Assembly: GCF_042100115.1 (NCBI RefSeq)
Contig: NC_091272.1
Coordinates: 4,340,001-4,404,000, forward strand
DNA: 64,000 nt
From: Alternaria dauci
Lineage: Eukaryota; Ascomycota; Dothideomycetes; Pleosporales; Pleosporaceae
Direction: 5' to 3'
Shown here: positions 45,431 to 56,275 of the stretch, piece by piece
Layout: the number at the start of each line of letters is the position of its first letter
Numbering within the stretch: position 1 is the stretch's first letter
Program-made: the position numbers and the translations under genes
The notes under the pieces: model-generated
What the model was told of the DNA's origin: nothing
Seen by the model: the letters and a program-made list of their open reading frames with translations, nothing else
Databases searched by the model: none

Positions 45431-48400
45431 CTAGAAAGCATAAAGGCCCCTCATGTTCCAAATCGCCTCATCAATCATACTGGGTGTCCATTCCGCACCC
45501 GTCATCTGGCCAGCGATACTTTCTCGTTTGTCGCGCGATAGTACCAAGAAGCGCTCGATGAGATCGCCATCGATTACGCTCTTGACTGGCGCGAAGTAGC
45601 TGCGGAAGGCGAGATGATCGCGACCCGAAAGTGGCTTATCGTCTGACCGAAGTTGTAGCTCCAGCTGCTGGAACATCTTGTGCTGTCGGCGAGAATTGAA
45701 GGGGATAAGCGCACCAAGAGTACCCTGGAGGCCAGCCCAGAAGATGATGCGTTCACCACCTGATAGCAAAACGGTCTTCTGTATAGAAACAGGAATGTCG
45801 TTCGTAAAGTAGTGTGCAATGAGGTCGAGGCGATTCGGTGTACCACCCAAGTAGCCCTTATCTACTAGGAGATCGGAACCATCAGGCGACTCGTCAGACG
45901 ACTCGGAGACCTTCTGTGGACAGCGCACAAGCCAGATGTTGCCGAACTTGTCACCACCAACTGTGGTGTCATAGTCCAACATCTCTGACGCGGAGGTGTG
46001 GCGGGCAACGGTGTCATCGACAAAAGGAATCAGGCGGTTAGGGTGAACCTGATCTTTGTGTACGACATACGTCACTGACTGCGCCTGATCGGAAACAACC
46101 AGTCGGCTGCCTTGCGTCTTGAGATCGGTGATTCGTGTTGGTACACAGTTCGGTGCCTGAGCTTTGCGCAGGACAGACTTCATACCACAATCGTAGAGGC
46201 ACAAATGACGACCGACACCAGCGATAAGCTTTCCCTTGAATGCAAGCAGCGCCAGAGGCGGATCGCTGACCTCAGTCTCGTGGAAGAACTCCAGCTCGCG
46301 ACCAGTGGGGTTGATCTTGTACACCTGTATAGAAGCAGATGTGTACTTGAAGGGAGTGAAGCTCAAGTCTTTGGCAGCACCAACAACCAAGAATGCTTCG
46401 TCACCACGGCTCTCGAAGAACACCAAGGCAGCGCTGACAAGTGACTGGTTGCCATTGAGCTCTACTGTGTGGGTGATGGTCTTTTCGGTCACAGGATCGA
46501 CTACTTGGATACAAGAGGCCCAGCTGCCCTGAGCTCTTGGATAACCAAAGTCAACTGCTGGAAGCTCGTCGCTATCGTTGGTGCCGTTAGTGTTCTCGAC
46601 TTCCATCGAGCCGTTGGTGCCGTCGTCCTCCTTCTTGACACCAGCGTGTGCGATGAGCTGTTGGCGTCTTTCGGCGCTTATGGTGTTGTTGTCGCTCTCG
46701 ATTACATAGAACACACCCTGGTCGTGCCATCCGACCATCTTCCTTGGGGTGTACCTGAGTGGTATGTTCTCGTAAGTCGTATTGTCCGTCAGGTCGTTGA
46801 AGGTGAAGATTCTGTCGTGGTCAGCAACTGGTCTTGTGTGTTGTGTATGTAATAAAGCCGAGTCGATAACTGCTTTCAGTAGGAACAATTGGAAATTTGT
46901 TATTGCCCTCATCGTGTTTAGGGAGTACAGAGTTTCATCATTGCAGTTGAGAGAAAGAGAAGAGAGGTGCTTACCGTAACTCGTTGCCGCTGACGCAGAT
47001 GATTCCCTTGAATTGGGAACCATCAAAATTCCACGCGGACTTGAATGGAATGTAGTTTAGCGGTGTCAACTGCAACACTCCGGTACGAGGATGTGTGTAG
47101 CCCAGCCATGGCCTTGAGGTCATTGCAATGATAGCAGGTTCGCCGGCAACAGTCACCTTCGCAAACTTGATAGGCTCTGGTCCAAGGAAGCGTCTCCGAG
47201 TATCACCAATGTCGCCAGTCATCTCATCTAGTACCGATCTGATGTATACACCACTTCGTAGACCGATGTGCAAGAACTGGCTGTAACCGCGAGGAGACTT
47301 GTCCGTCATGAGGTTAATGGTCAAGTCACTGGGCGGTGATGTGAGAGCTTGAACAGAGATACTTCGCAGAATGTTTCCTTCCATGTCAGGGCTCAAGTTG
47401 AAGATTCTGACAGTCTGATCGCTACACCCGACAGCCAAGAAGAAAGCTCGCACGCTACCCTCAGGTACATCAGGCATTGCAAGGCAGTTGATGGTGCTGT
47501 CTAAAGCAATCTCCTCCTCGGCCATGGCAAGCGATCCATCTGAGTCGCATTCAAAGTAGAGGGTCTGACCGGAGCTTAGCGCTATAGCAACTTGGCGGTT
47601 GTTAGTCGCACAAGCTACAATAGTGCGATGCGCTGGAGGTTGCCAGTCAGTCAAGCTAGCGTGTGTCGCACTTGCATCGTCATTGGGAAACTGAATGCCC
47701 TGGATATGACGGATACCCTTGGGGTGGATCTGGATGATGCAGTCCTCGCCGAACTGTTGTACGCCAAGCGTATTGGTGTCTGGAAGGAAGCCTGTATTTG
47801 CGGCTTCCTCGACATCGTCACCAATCTTGAGAACGAGCGTTCTGCTGTGAAGGCACATGACAATAAGGGTATCAGTTTCGTCTTCACTGGTTAACTTCGT
47901 GGTCCAGACGTCGGAAGCATTCTGCGGCAACGGCGACTCGATAAGATCCAGAACCTCCAGCGCATTCCTGGTAGTGCGGAACGAACTCCGACCACCGGTA
48001 CCGTTGATGGTGTAAATTTGTGGCGCATCCTCCAACGCAGGGTTGGCAACTTCCATACCCATGATCGGATTGAGACTGGGCATCGTCTCAACTGCAGTGA
48101 GGTTGACAAGCGCACGAGGCTTGAAGAAAGGAGGCGCGAAAGAGGTCTCAGGGTCGACAGGGAACTGGTCGCTCTCGAAAACAGGATCTTCCGTCTCGTC
48201 TCCCAAAGACTCCAGTTCGTACAAGATCCGGTCTCCAGATTCGCAGGCGGCGTACACGAAACCTGCCCTCAGAATGCAAATGCTCGTCGCGACAGGGATG
48301 GTATCAAAGTATTTGATCTTGATCTTGTCGACTGTATTGTTGGTGGCCTCTACGGTAAGCTTGAAGACATCGCCGTCTTCTGTTTGTAGGAGGTAGAAGA

Positions 48401-49455
48401 AATCACCGCCTTTGAGAGAGTACAGGGTACCAGCGACGATCATGCGCTTGCGATTCGGGTCTTCAGTAGCCCCCTCGCGGCGTGGAATGGCCAGTCGATG
48501 CACGCTTGACTTGTTGTTGAAGATGCGTCGGTATGTAATGCTGTCCTCTCCGCAGCATAAAACACCGCTCGGAGCGTTTGGTCCTCCGGGTACCCGGAAA
48601 AGGGTATTGGCAGTACGATCGACTGGCTCCGACCACTTCCGGACGATGTGGTTGAGGCCAAGGTCAAGCTCGTAGTATACCAGCTCCTTCTTGATCTCGT
48701 CATAGGCTTCACCAGTAGGGTCAGTCTCGGAGTTGGAGTAGTCCACCTCCAATGTAGCGAACATGGGATTGTCATATCCGACATCAAGCCCAATGAGGCA
48801 GTAGACCAGCGTCTGCGGCTTGTGTGCTTCGAGCGGCGAGGAAATGGCGATGTCCGTCTGGCCACTTCGGGTGAGGATGTAGACAAGCTTGTTCTTCTCC
48901 GTCGAGGCGATCATGATAGCGCGCCCTTTCGGGTCGGCTGCTAGATACTCGCCCGGCACTACGCGTCGTATTCCAGACTTGCCGAACGTCTCGAAGTGAA
49001 TAGTCTTGAAGGTGTGTTCGTCTGGCATGTACTCATATGTGACTAACCGTCCTGAGTCGGTGGTTATGACAATATGGTCTGACGGAGTCAGTAGAGGTTC
49101 TTAGTGTTTGCAGTCCAGTCCACCGTGGGCTCAGGGAGCGGGGAGCTCGAGGGTGTCGTGTGCTTTGAAAATCACTATACTGCTTGTAGCGGGGAAGACG
49201 GATGAACATACCTTTGGTGCCGCCAGCGATCCTGAACTTGGCTATACGACGGATGATGCCAAACACATCCTGCGAGTACAGCTCTTGAAAGCCCTTCTGT
49301 CGCCGCGAGACCTCGAGAATAGCCAGCCGTGAGCCGCTCGCTGTGAGGATCTGCTGCTTGCCGTTTCCGAGGAAGTCACCGGAAATGGCCTCCTGTGTCG
49401 CTGTCGGCTGCTTCACCGTCAAGGCGTACAGGGACATGGAAGAGAAGCTCGTCAT
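45431..49455 (-). CDS. RSE1: Pre-mRNA-splicing factor RSE1 (SF3b130/SF3B3)
   Basis: Subunit of SF3b in the U2 snRNP, three-beta-propeller scaffold needed for branch-site recognition. Exons 49455-49212, 49078-46975, 46811-45431, total 1242 aa, close to the family length. N-terminal signature LYALTVKQPTATQEAISGDFLG and GKQQILTASGSRLAILE. The first splice joins AGGTK to DHIVITTDSGRLVTYEY. The middle has RRFLGPEPIKFAKV, MTSRPWLGYTHPRTGVLQL and GIICVSGNELR-IFTF, the latter restored by the last splice. The C-terminal CPSF_A region includes DFGYPRAQGSWASCIQVVDP, GAAKDLSFTPF and VGGDKFGNIWLVRCP. Intron 2 (163 nt) carries an snR41-like snoRNA. Divergent from SDA1. Confidence 0.96.
46868..46948 (-). 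ncRNA. snR41: C/D-box snoRNA, snR41-like, in RSE1 intron 2
   Basis: Read on the minus strand: terminal stem AACTGC/GCAGTT (46948-46943 with 46873-46868, perfect 6 bp), C box ATGATGA (46941-46935), C' GATGA (46913-46909), D box CTGA (46879-46876); 81 nt in all. The guide before D is the exact complement of AGGAACAATTGGA (plus strand 46881-46893), a conserved 18S rRNA segment. The D+5 rule picks the first A of GGAAC, equivalent to yeast Am541. The guide before the degenerate D' pairs with 18S GGGAGTATGG over 10 positions with two G-U pairs (plus strand 46921-46930), the site of yeast Gm1126. These are the two targets I recall for yeast snR41. rRNA sequences are from memory. Confidence 0.85.
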
Positions 49456-49813
49456 GGTGGGCAACGGCGGGCGCTGGCCCAGGAACTACTGTCGCGTCGA
49501 TATCTGAAGGTACGCGGGTAGATGTGAAAGATGGATCACACTCAATCAATCAATCAATCAAGAGTGGTGTATGAGCTTGTTGGATGTGATGCGCGCCGTT
49601 GTAGGGCAGCGCGACTGAAAAGTGGCTGGCGCAAGCTGTGGAGGATGAAAGATTTACGCGCAAAGAGGCCAGAGCTTCTCGGCCCAGTGTCGGTCCGCCC
49701 TGACCAATCGATGGAACGGGCCCCACTAAAATTTCATGTCGCAAAGTCTACCAGGCGCATACTCGACGGCTGCCACGACAACTTCCTCGGCCCCCCAAAT
49801 ACAAATCCACACA
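49456..49813. promoter_or_regulatory. Bidirectional promoter of RSE1 and SDA1
   Basis: 358 bp between the two start codons. Contains a TCAA repeat at 49542-49561 and a CCAAT motif at 49704-49708, about 105 bp before the SDA1 ATG. An in-frame ATG at 49736 upstream of SDA1 would add 26 residues unlike the family. Confidence 0.65.
49542..49561. repeat. TCAA tetranucleotide microsatellite, 5 copies
   Basis: Five uninterrupted TCAA units in the RSE1/SDA1 bidirectional promoter. Confidence 0.9.
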
Positions 49814-52334
49814 ATGAAGCGCAAAGTCGGTGCCCTCGAGAAGCTCGAGTCTGATCATGCAGCACTCCGCTTCAAGCTGAAACGAGACCCTCAGTCGTAC
49901 AGGGACGACTTTGAGCAGCAATGGCAGCAGTACCGCACCCTCCTCGACCTCTTCCTGGCCGACCCAAGCACCTCAGACAGCGGCCTGGTCGCGCTCAAGG
50001 ACCTCATTGAATTCGTCTCGCATACCTCAGACCTCTACCCCGACATCGCATCAGAGTTTCCCCGCGATCTAGAGCTGCTGCTCACCCACCACGAGGTGCT
50101 GGAGTACGACTTGAGGGACAAGGTTGTCGGGGCATACTGCCTGCTCAAGCGGAAAGAAGTCATTGACTCGGTCACGCTCCTCAACACGCTGTTTCCCATT
50201 CTTGTGACGACCAACAGCAAGAGTCTGCGACAACTACTCTACACAAAGATCATCTCAGACCTACGGTCGTCCAACGCAAAGACTGTAAACCATAAGCTCA
50301 ACAAGTCCATGCAGACAGCGCTCTACAAGTATGCAATTCTCCACGAACGTAGCATGATCACCGACTAACTAGTCGAAGCCTCCTAGAATCAGACTCCTCC
50401 TCGCCCAAGGGTATATGGGCCGTCAAGATCACAAGAGAACTTTGGAAGCGTCAGATATGGACCGATGCGCGCGCTGTCGAGGTCATGCGCTTGGCCGCTC
50501 TGAGCGATAACGAAAAGACTGTTTTCGGCGGCACCAAGTTCTTCCTTGGTGGCGACGAGGAACGAGAAGCCGCTGCAGAGGAGAGCAGCGACGATGACAA
50601 CGATGTCGACATAGCCAAGCTGAAGCATTCAGCCGGCATCAACAAGAAGAGCAAGAAGAAGGCCCGCGAACTGAAGACTGCAGCTGCCACTCTGAAGAAG
50701 AAGCAAAAGAAGAAGAATGCACCGCATCCTCTCAACTTTAGTGCGCTGCACCTCCTCCACGATCCTCAAGGCTTCGCCGAAACGCTCTTCTCGAAGCACG
50801 TCCAGAATTCCAAGAACAAGCTTGCCCTCGAAACGAAGCTACTGGTACTGCAGCTTGTGACTCGACTTGTCGGATTACATCAGCTCACGGTCCTCCCGCT
50901 ATACTCGTACTTCTTGAAGCATCTCACTCCTCGGCAAGCGTCTGTCACAAGTTACCTGGCATGTTTAGCCCAAGCGACACATACGTATGTACCGCCAGAT
51001 GTACTCGAACCGCTTGTGCAGAAAATCGCGAACGAGTTCGTCTCAGAAGCATCAGCCTCTGAGGTCGCGGCAGCAGGTTTGAATGCCATTCGCGAGGTTT
51101 GCGCACGTCAACCATTAGCCATGACGGACACCTTGCTCCAGGACTTGGTTATGGTAAGTCAACTCACATTTTTTATCCTCCGACTGCATCGCGTCGCACT
51201 CCACGTCGTTCATGATGAGAACATTTGGTCCGTGTTAATGAGGCGGCTTAAGACCCCGCTATCTGAATACAAACCCAAGCGCTTGTCGCAACTCTGATAC
51301 CCCTTGTTTCTGCTACATCCTCTCAGACACCTCATTCTGGTATCATGATGTATACTGACACAAGATAGTACCGTAAATCCAAGGACAAGGGCACGATGAT
51401 GGCTGCCAAAGGCCTGCTCTCACTCTACCGTGAAGTTGGCGCCGACCTCCTCAAGAAACGCGATCGTGGCAAGGACGCAACAATGGGTATCCGGGCTGGC
51501 ACTATCAAAGAACGCCGCTACGGCGAAGAAGCTATTGGAGAGATTGAGGGTATTGAGCTACTCGAGAAGTGGAAAGAAGAGGAGCGCAGGAAAAAGCTCG
51601 AAGCTGCTGGTCTGGATCCTGATGCGGACAATGGCGACGTTGAGCTTGATGACGAAGACGACTGGAAAAAGTGGGAGGTGGAAAGTGACGGTGATAGCGA
51701 CGATTCAGGCGGCTGGATTAATGTCGAGAGCGATGGCGAGGATATCCAAATCAGCGACTCTGAAGACGAAAAGGAAAAGAAAGACAGGCCGGCGAAGAAG
51801 GCCAAGCTCGATACCACGACACCAACACCAGGACCAGACAGCAAAGAACCCTCCAAGAGCGCCGAACCAGAGAGCAAACCAATCTCTAAACTCCTCACCA
51901 CTACTATCCTAACCCCAGCCGATCTTAAACAACTCCAAGCCCTCCGTGCCTCCTCAACAATAACGTCCTCCCTCGCCTCCTCCAAACGCGCCCAACTCCT
52001 CGCCGCGCGCCACGCCGATGAAGCCATCACGGCCGATACCATCGAGCTTGCCGCCAAGATCGGCAAGAAGAACACCAAAGAAGAGAAGATTGCTCTTGCA
52101 CGCGCAGACCGTGAGACAAACCACAGTTCGCATGCCAAGAAGAAGAAGGAGCAAAAGGCGGCCGAGGGCAAGAGCACGACGAATCAGGAGAAGGCAAGGA
52201 AGAAGAACTTCTTGATGACACTCGGCAAGGCCAAGATTAAGAACAAGAGGAGTTTGGGAGATGTTAAGAAGACGTTGTTGGGCCATGTGGAGAGGAAGAA
52301 GAGAGGAGGCAAGAGGGGTAACAAGGGCAACTAG
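49814..52334 (+). CDS. SDA1: Nucleolar protein SDA1 (60S export/assembly)
   Basis: SDA1 family, needed for 60S pre-ribosome maturation and export. Exons 49814-50328, 50379-51153, 51369-52334, total 751 aa. Start MKRKVGALEKLESDHAALRF matches the family; the upstream in-frame Met does not. Conserved blocks are FVSHTSDLYP, LRQLLYTKIISDLR, and TALYNLLESDSSSPKGIWAVK (restored by splice 1). They continue with ELWKRQIWTDARAVEVM, HPLNFSALHLLHDPQGFAE, LVTRLVGLHQLTVLPLY, GLNAIREVCARQPLAM and, across splice 2, YRKSKDKGTMMAAKGLLSLYR. An acidic Asp/Glu/Ser stretch and a very basic tail (ERKKRGGKRGNKGN) follow, typical of nucleolar assembly factors. Intron 2 is 215 nt and carries a U18-like snoRNA. Confidence 0.96.
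51207..51302 (+). ncRNA. snR18: C/D-box snoRNA, U18-like, in SDA1 intron 2
   Basis: C box ATGATGA at 51212-51218 is followed by TTTGGTCCGTGTT at 51224-51236. Its complement contains AACACGGACCAA, a conserved 25S/28S rRNA segment. With a degenerate D' ATGA (51238-51241) the +5 rule selects the A of CAC, equivalent to yeast Am649, a U18 target. Vertebrate U18 carries the same TTGGTCCGTGTT guide at the same place after its C box. Candidate D boxes CTGA lie at 51263-51266 and 51294-51297, so the 3' end is uncertain. I see no convincing terminal stem, which lowers confidence. rRNA and U18 sequences are from memory. Confidence 0.62.
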
Positions 52335-52645
52335 TGGATTTGTAGATATGATCTTGGTGCTAGGCATGGCGCTGATTTAGTTTACTGGACATGAAAAGGG
52401 AATAGTCACTTGATACCCAATAGAATATGGATCATGAGAGATGAGAAGTTTCGCTTTTCTGCATAATTCTATAGTATGCAATGGTGCTTTACACCACCCC
52501 GTTGCAACACCTACAAAACCTTTCGCTTCCAGCCTACTCGAAACACATAATGGCTGATACACATACACCCCTTCCCAGCACTCTTCAACTCATCAGTCCT
52601 CTTCTACCATCAGTTCAGCACTCGCATCCATATCATCCTTTTCGC
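52335..52645. other. Convergent 3' intergenic spacer
   Basis: 311 bp between the SDA1 stop (plus) and the stop of the 664-aa gene (minus). No gene seen. Confidence 0.5.
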
Positions 52646-54699
52646 TTACTCCTTCGATAATGGGTTTGCCCCTGCTTGCCCACTGACAGCATTTGCACGT
52701 GGTTCAAATCGAAAGACTGGTCTCTGATGCCGGGAGACCTTTGAGCTCTCACTACAGACATTGATGTTGTTGGGAACATAGATTCCGTCGTCGTCGGAAC
52801 TTGGAGCTTGATGCTGTATGGTTGCGGGTTTGCTGCGTTTTCTATAATTACTGTGGGCTGGGGAGCGGCTGTGCATGGGATTGGGAGAGTGCTCGATGTG
52901 ACTAGTGACGGGATATGAGGCGACACTGTTGTGAGCTTCCGGGTCTTTGGAAGGACTTGAGGAATGATTCGAAGCGGTCGAACTTTTAGTGTGATCCTTT
53001 GGGCTAATCGACGGGCCTCCGCATTTCGCCCAGATTTCCTCAGTGACGGATAGACCTTTCCGATGCGCTGATACTGCGTTGGAAACCGGGATCTGCTTCA
53101 TAGAAGTTGTGATGGCGCTGCCAGTAGTGCCGCTCTTTTCCTGGATCTTAATGTAGGTGTACGAAGTCAGTGTAGGTATCACATGCAACCCGTACAGACA
53201 CTTACGATAGGAAGACTGTGTGCCATCGAGATCGAAGGCATATGCACAGAATCGGCTATTCCCCTATTGAAACTGCCCGCCACTGGCGATGATGCAGGCA
53301 TGGCCGCGAACGCGTCCGCAACGCCATGTCCTGTACCATCTTGCCACATATCGGCATTGGCAGAGAGAACCTGTCGCAACGTGTTGTCTTTCTCATTCTG
53401 GATCCTGTTCGTAGGAGTTGTGATCAGCTGTGGGCGATCATCGAGGCTGACGCTGCTACTACTGTCAATCTTGCGTCGCTTGCGCGAGTCAAGTGATTCA
53501 ACCTTCATCCAATCAGCCACATATTGATTCTGGATTTGAACCATCACTGATATGTCATGCCGTAGACCGTTACGATCGGTTGAGTGAGGATAGAGCTGTA
53601 GCAATGACGTGATGAGTGAAGTATGCTCAATGAGATGTCCGACTAAGAAATCGGGATCTCGATCTCGATGGGTCGTTGGCTCGTGATTGATATGACGGTG
53701 AATGTTACGTATCGTGGATGACGGCATCGAGCGCGACTGAGGAGTTGAAGCGTTTGGTTGCGGCCTAGTATACTCTTGGTGTCCTTTGATTACACCGCCG
53801 CTAGTCGCTTCAGGGTCGGCCTCAGACAGCCACCACTTCTGCGTCGAATGTCGCGAGTACTCCCGGATATAATGAACGGCCCTCCCACGGAGCAGGTCCT
53901 CATTCTGAGATGGAACTATTGGATACACACGAGTCTCTGGAGGACCTTGAGCCTGATGATTCTGCACATACGGCGACTGATGTTGTGATGCGTTTCGCTG
54001 TTGCGTAAGAACCTGCGCGGAGAGCGGGTATTGCACTTCAAAAGGTACGTTCAGGGTGTGGCGGCCCCATGCGGCGTTGGGACTGAAATTTGGTACTGCA
54101 GTCATCTTCGCGTTCATCATGCGGTATATGTCATGACTCTGATGTCCAGTGAACGTGCTGCCGTTCGCAGGCATCGCCTCTAATGCTGATCCAGAGGCGT
54201 GATAGCTATACAGGTCTTTATACCCATTGCCGATGAATTGATGGGGTTCCGTCAACTTCTTGTGTCTGGGCTTGCGCTTCGGAGCTCGTACTGCTCGCCG
54301 CGGTGGTGACGCAGTCTCCTCAACGATGATTGGGTTTTGACAACTACCGCTCAAAGTTGCAAGAGGTTTTGGTGCAAGCGTTCGGAGGGCAGAGCAAGCG
54401 GTGCGTTCACCAATATCGACTGAGTCGTGTTCCTTCTTAGGAGTGCTCATTGCGAGTCGCTTTGGAACTTCGCCGGTGCTTGGAGATGTGAGACTGAGGT
54501 CATACTCACTGCTGGTGCTGGAGATGGCTATTCTGGGAGGAGTGCTAGGTATTTTTCGCTGCAGCGAAGCTTGTTTTACCCGCTTCGTAATGGGAATGAG
54601 GACATGAACAGTATCGTTTGCCTTGGAAATAGATTGGGACTGTGCCATGCCAGCCGTTGCCGGCTCTGCGTTTGCAGTGCCTCGCCGAGTGGTGACCAT
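52646..54699 (-). CDS. Hypothetical nuclear-type disordered protein, 664 aa
   Basis: Not recognised. Exons 54699-53206 and 53146-52646 with a 59-nt intron (GTAAGT to TTAAG), giving HSLPI-IQEKSGTTGSAI. The protein is largely disordered: a basic N-terminus (MVTTRRGTANAEP), Ser/Thr-rich low complexity, a very basic patch at about 130-147 (RRAVRAPKRKPRHKK) suiting DNA binding or nuclear import, then Gln/His/Pro-rich sequence. One segment looks folded and helical, about residues 355-415 (DPDFLVGHLIEHTSLITSLL, DISVMVQIQNQYVADWMKVE), followed by SRKRRKID. Short acidic elements after hydrophobics (NPIIVEETASPP, SSDDDGIYVP) could bind SUMO; this is inference. Confidence 0.7.
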
Positions 54700-55162
54700 A
54701 CTGCCTACCCTGTGTCCTGGTTTGTCAGTTCTTCACCGCCGGAAGATATGAGAAGTCTGCTTACTGTTTCTTATCTCCCACTTTGCTTCGCTCTCGTGCC
54801 TAGTGCGCCTATCTGGAACGATGAAGATGAGGCCGAAAGTTCTAGCAACGCTTTTGCTTTGATTTGTATTGTGAAGTGAAGCAGAGCGACGAGAGTGGCG
54901 GAGTTTGGAGCAGAGGATGGTGAAAATAACTGTAAACAAGATTGAGATGTTGCCTACGCGTATACAGAAGGTGCGCCATGTGTGGGAAGGAGCACCCACT
55001 ATCTGAGTGGAAAGTTCGATGCGCGCGCAATCAACAACATTGACGAGCATCTTGCTTCATAGGGTCAAGACGAAACATTCAGAAGACGAAGTGAAAGAAC
55101 TCAGCCAAGAAAGCGGAGAAACACCCAATACATTCACCGTACGTACCTCGCACGATCCCCTC
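54700..55162. other. Intergenic spacer
   Basis: 463 bp between two minus-strand genes. No gene seen. Confidence 0.5.
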
Positions 55163-56275
55163 TCAACCCGCAGTCAGAAAAGCACGAAGCTGGGTTACCT
55201 CCTCTTCATCATCCACCACGTTAACAGTGCGATCAATAGCACCATCATTCCAAGCGATGCCATACCAGAGTAACACGCCTACATCCCTCATTATGCTTAC
55301 ATCTTTCATGCGAGCTCCCAACTCCGGTACGGCATCGATCAAGCGCGTCCAAAACAACTCTCGAAGCTGTGGCGCATCGTCAAAGTATGTCCATATTGGC
55401 GCGATGTTGGAGGCAGGTGGGGTGAGATATCCAAGTAGATACTCGAGTCCGTACAGACATGTTCCGAAAGGTAAGTACTCTGCCTCCGCCCAATCCACTA
55501 GGCCTGTGATCTTCCAGGTATTCTTGTCGACCAGGATATTAGACGGGATGAGATCTCCGTGATTGAGTACCACTGGGTAGTCGCTTATCCTCTGCACCTC
55601 CTGCACTAATTTTCTTGCTCTTTTGCGTAGATTTGTGTCCGGCAGTTCAGCAGCTAACTTCTCGAGCCTAGGAATAATGGTTGAGCCGACCTTGCCGCGG
55701 CACTGCGAGAGTAGCGATGGACTCTCATCCATAGGTGAGTCTGCTCGTATCCCTCTCGAAATAGGCTGGACTGTAGATGGCGAGTGCCAGCTTTGCGCGA
55801 TAAGGTCCGCAAAACTTGCGATGAGACATTGTAGTCGTACCCTTGAGCCAGCGTCGAGTGAACGTTCATGCACCTGTAAACGGGGCAACGGCGTGCCTTC
55901 AAGTTTTTCCATCTCATAGGCGCATATGCCCCTGGGCAAGGCTAGTTCGAGAAGTTCGATAGTTGGAACTAGCGTTGTATAAATCTTGCTAGCAGCATGT
56001 ATGGTATTAAGGTCAAGGGTGTGCTGTGCCGGTCGAAGCTGGACGAGGAAACCAGGTCGTTCCTTGTGGTGCATATCTGTGAGAGCCACAGGAAGAGTGT
56101 CGTTGGTTGAAGACACGCTTCTTAATAGCGGAACAAGAATCGTACAACTGCAGTAACCCTGCTCCTCATACTCTTCCACTTCACAACCTCCATAGTGATT
56201 TCGCACAGCTCTTAAGCATATCTCCCTATCTTCCCGTTGCAGTCCAAATCTGTTCCAAAAGCCCTGGGAAGTCAT
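55163..56275 (-). CDS. Aminoglycoside phosphotransferase (APH)-family kinase-like protein
   Basis: Single exon, 370 aa. Protein-kinase-like fold of the APH/choline kinase group, widespread in fungi with mostly unknown substrates. The catalytic loop is present as VLNHGDLIPSNILVD (His239, Asp241, Asn246). The metal-binding Asp261 lies in ITGLVDWAEAEYLPFG. The N-terminal lobe is divergent; no clear glycine-rich loop or VAIK-type lysine is evident, so ATP binding in that lobe is uncertain. The first in-frame ATG is at 56275 (MTSQGFWNRFG). Not an antibiotic-resistance gene as far as sequence shows. Confidence 0.85.
   Translation of the reverse strand: MTSQGFWNRFGLQREDREICLRAVRNHYGGCEVEEYEEQGYCSCTILVPLLRSVSSTNDTLPVALTDMHHKERPGFLVQLRPAQHTLDLNTIHAASKIYTTLVPTIELLELALPRGICAYEMEKLEGTPLPRLQVHERSLDAGSRVRLQCLIASFADLIAQSWHSPSTVQPISRGIRADSPMDESPSLLSQCRGKVGSTIIPRLEKLAAELPDTNLRKRARKLVQEVQRISDYPVVLNHGDLIPSNILVDKNTWKITGLVDWAEAEYLPFGTCLYGLEYLLGYLTPPASNIAPIWTYFDDAPQLRELFWTRLIDAVPELGARMKDVSIMRDVGVLLWYGIAWNDGAIDRTVNVVDDEEEVTQLRAFLTAG

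Noticed and set aside
46812..47026. Open frame running from within RSE1 exon 2 (other frame) through intron 2 into exon 3
   Set aside because: The RSE1 family sequence needs the GNELR-IFTF junction; the read-through sequence is snoRNA-bearing intron.
49079..49211. RSE1 intron 1 examined for a snoRNA
   Set aside because: Only a weak GTGATTT instead of a C box; no stem or guide.
49736..49813. Upstream in-frame ATG of SDA1
   Set aside because: Adds a Ser/Thr-rich leader absent from the family; MKRK start at 49814 matches the known N-terminus.
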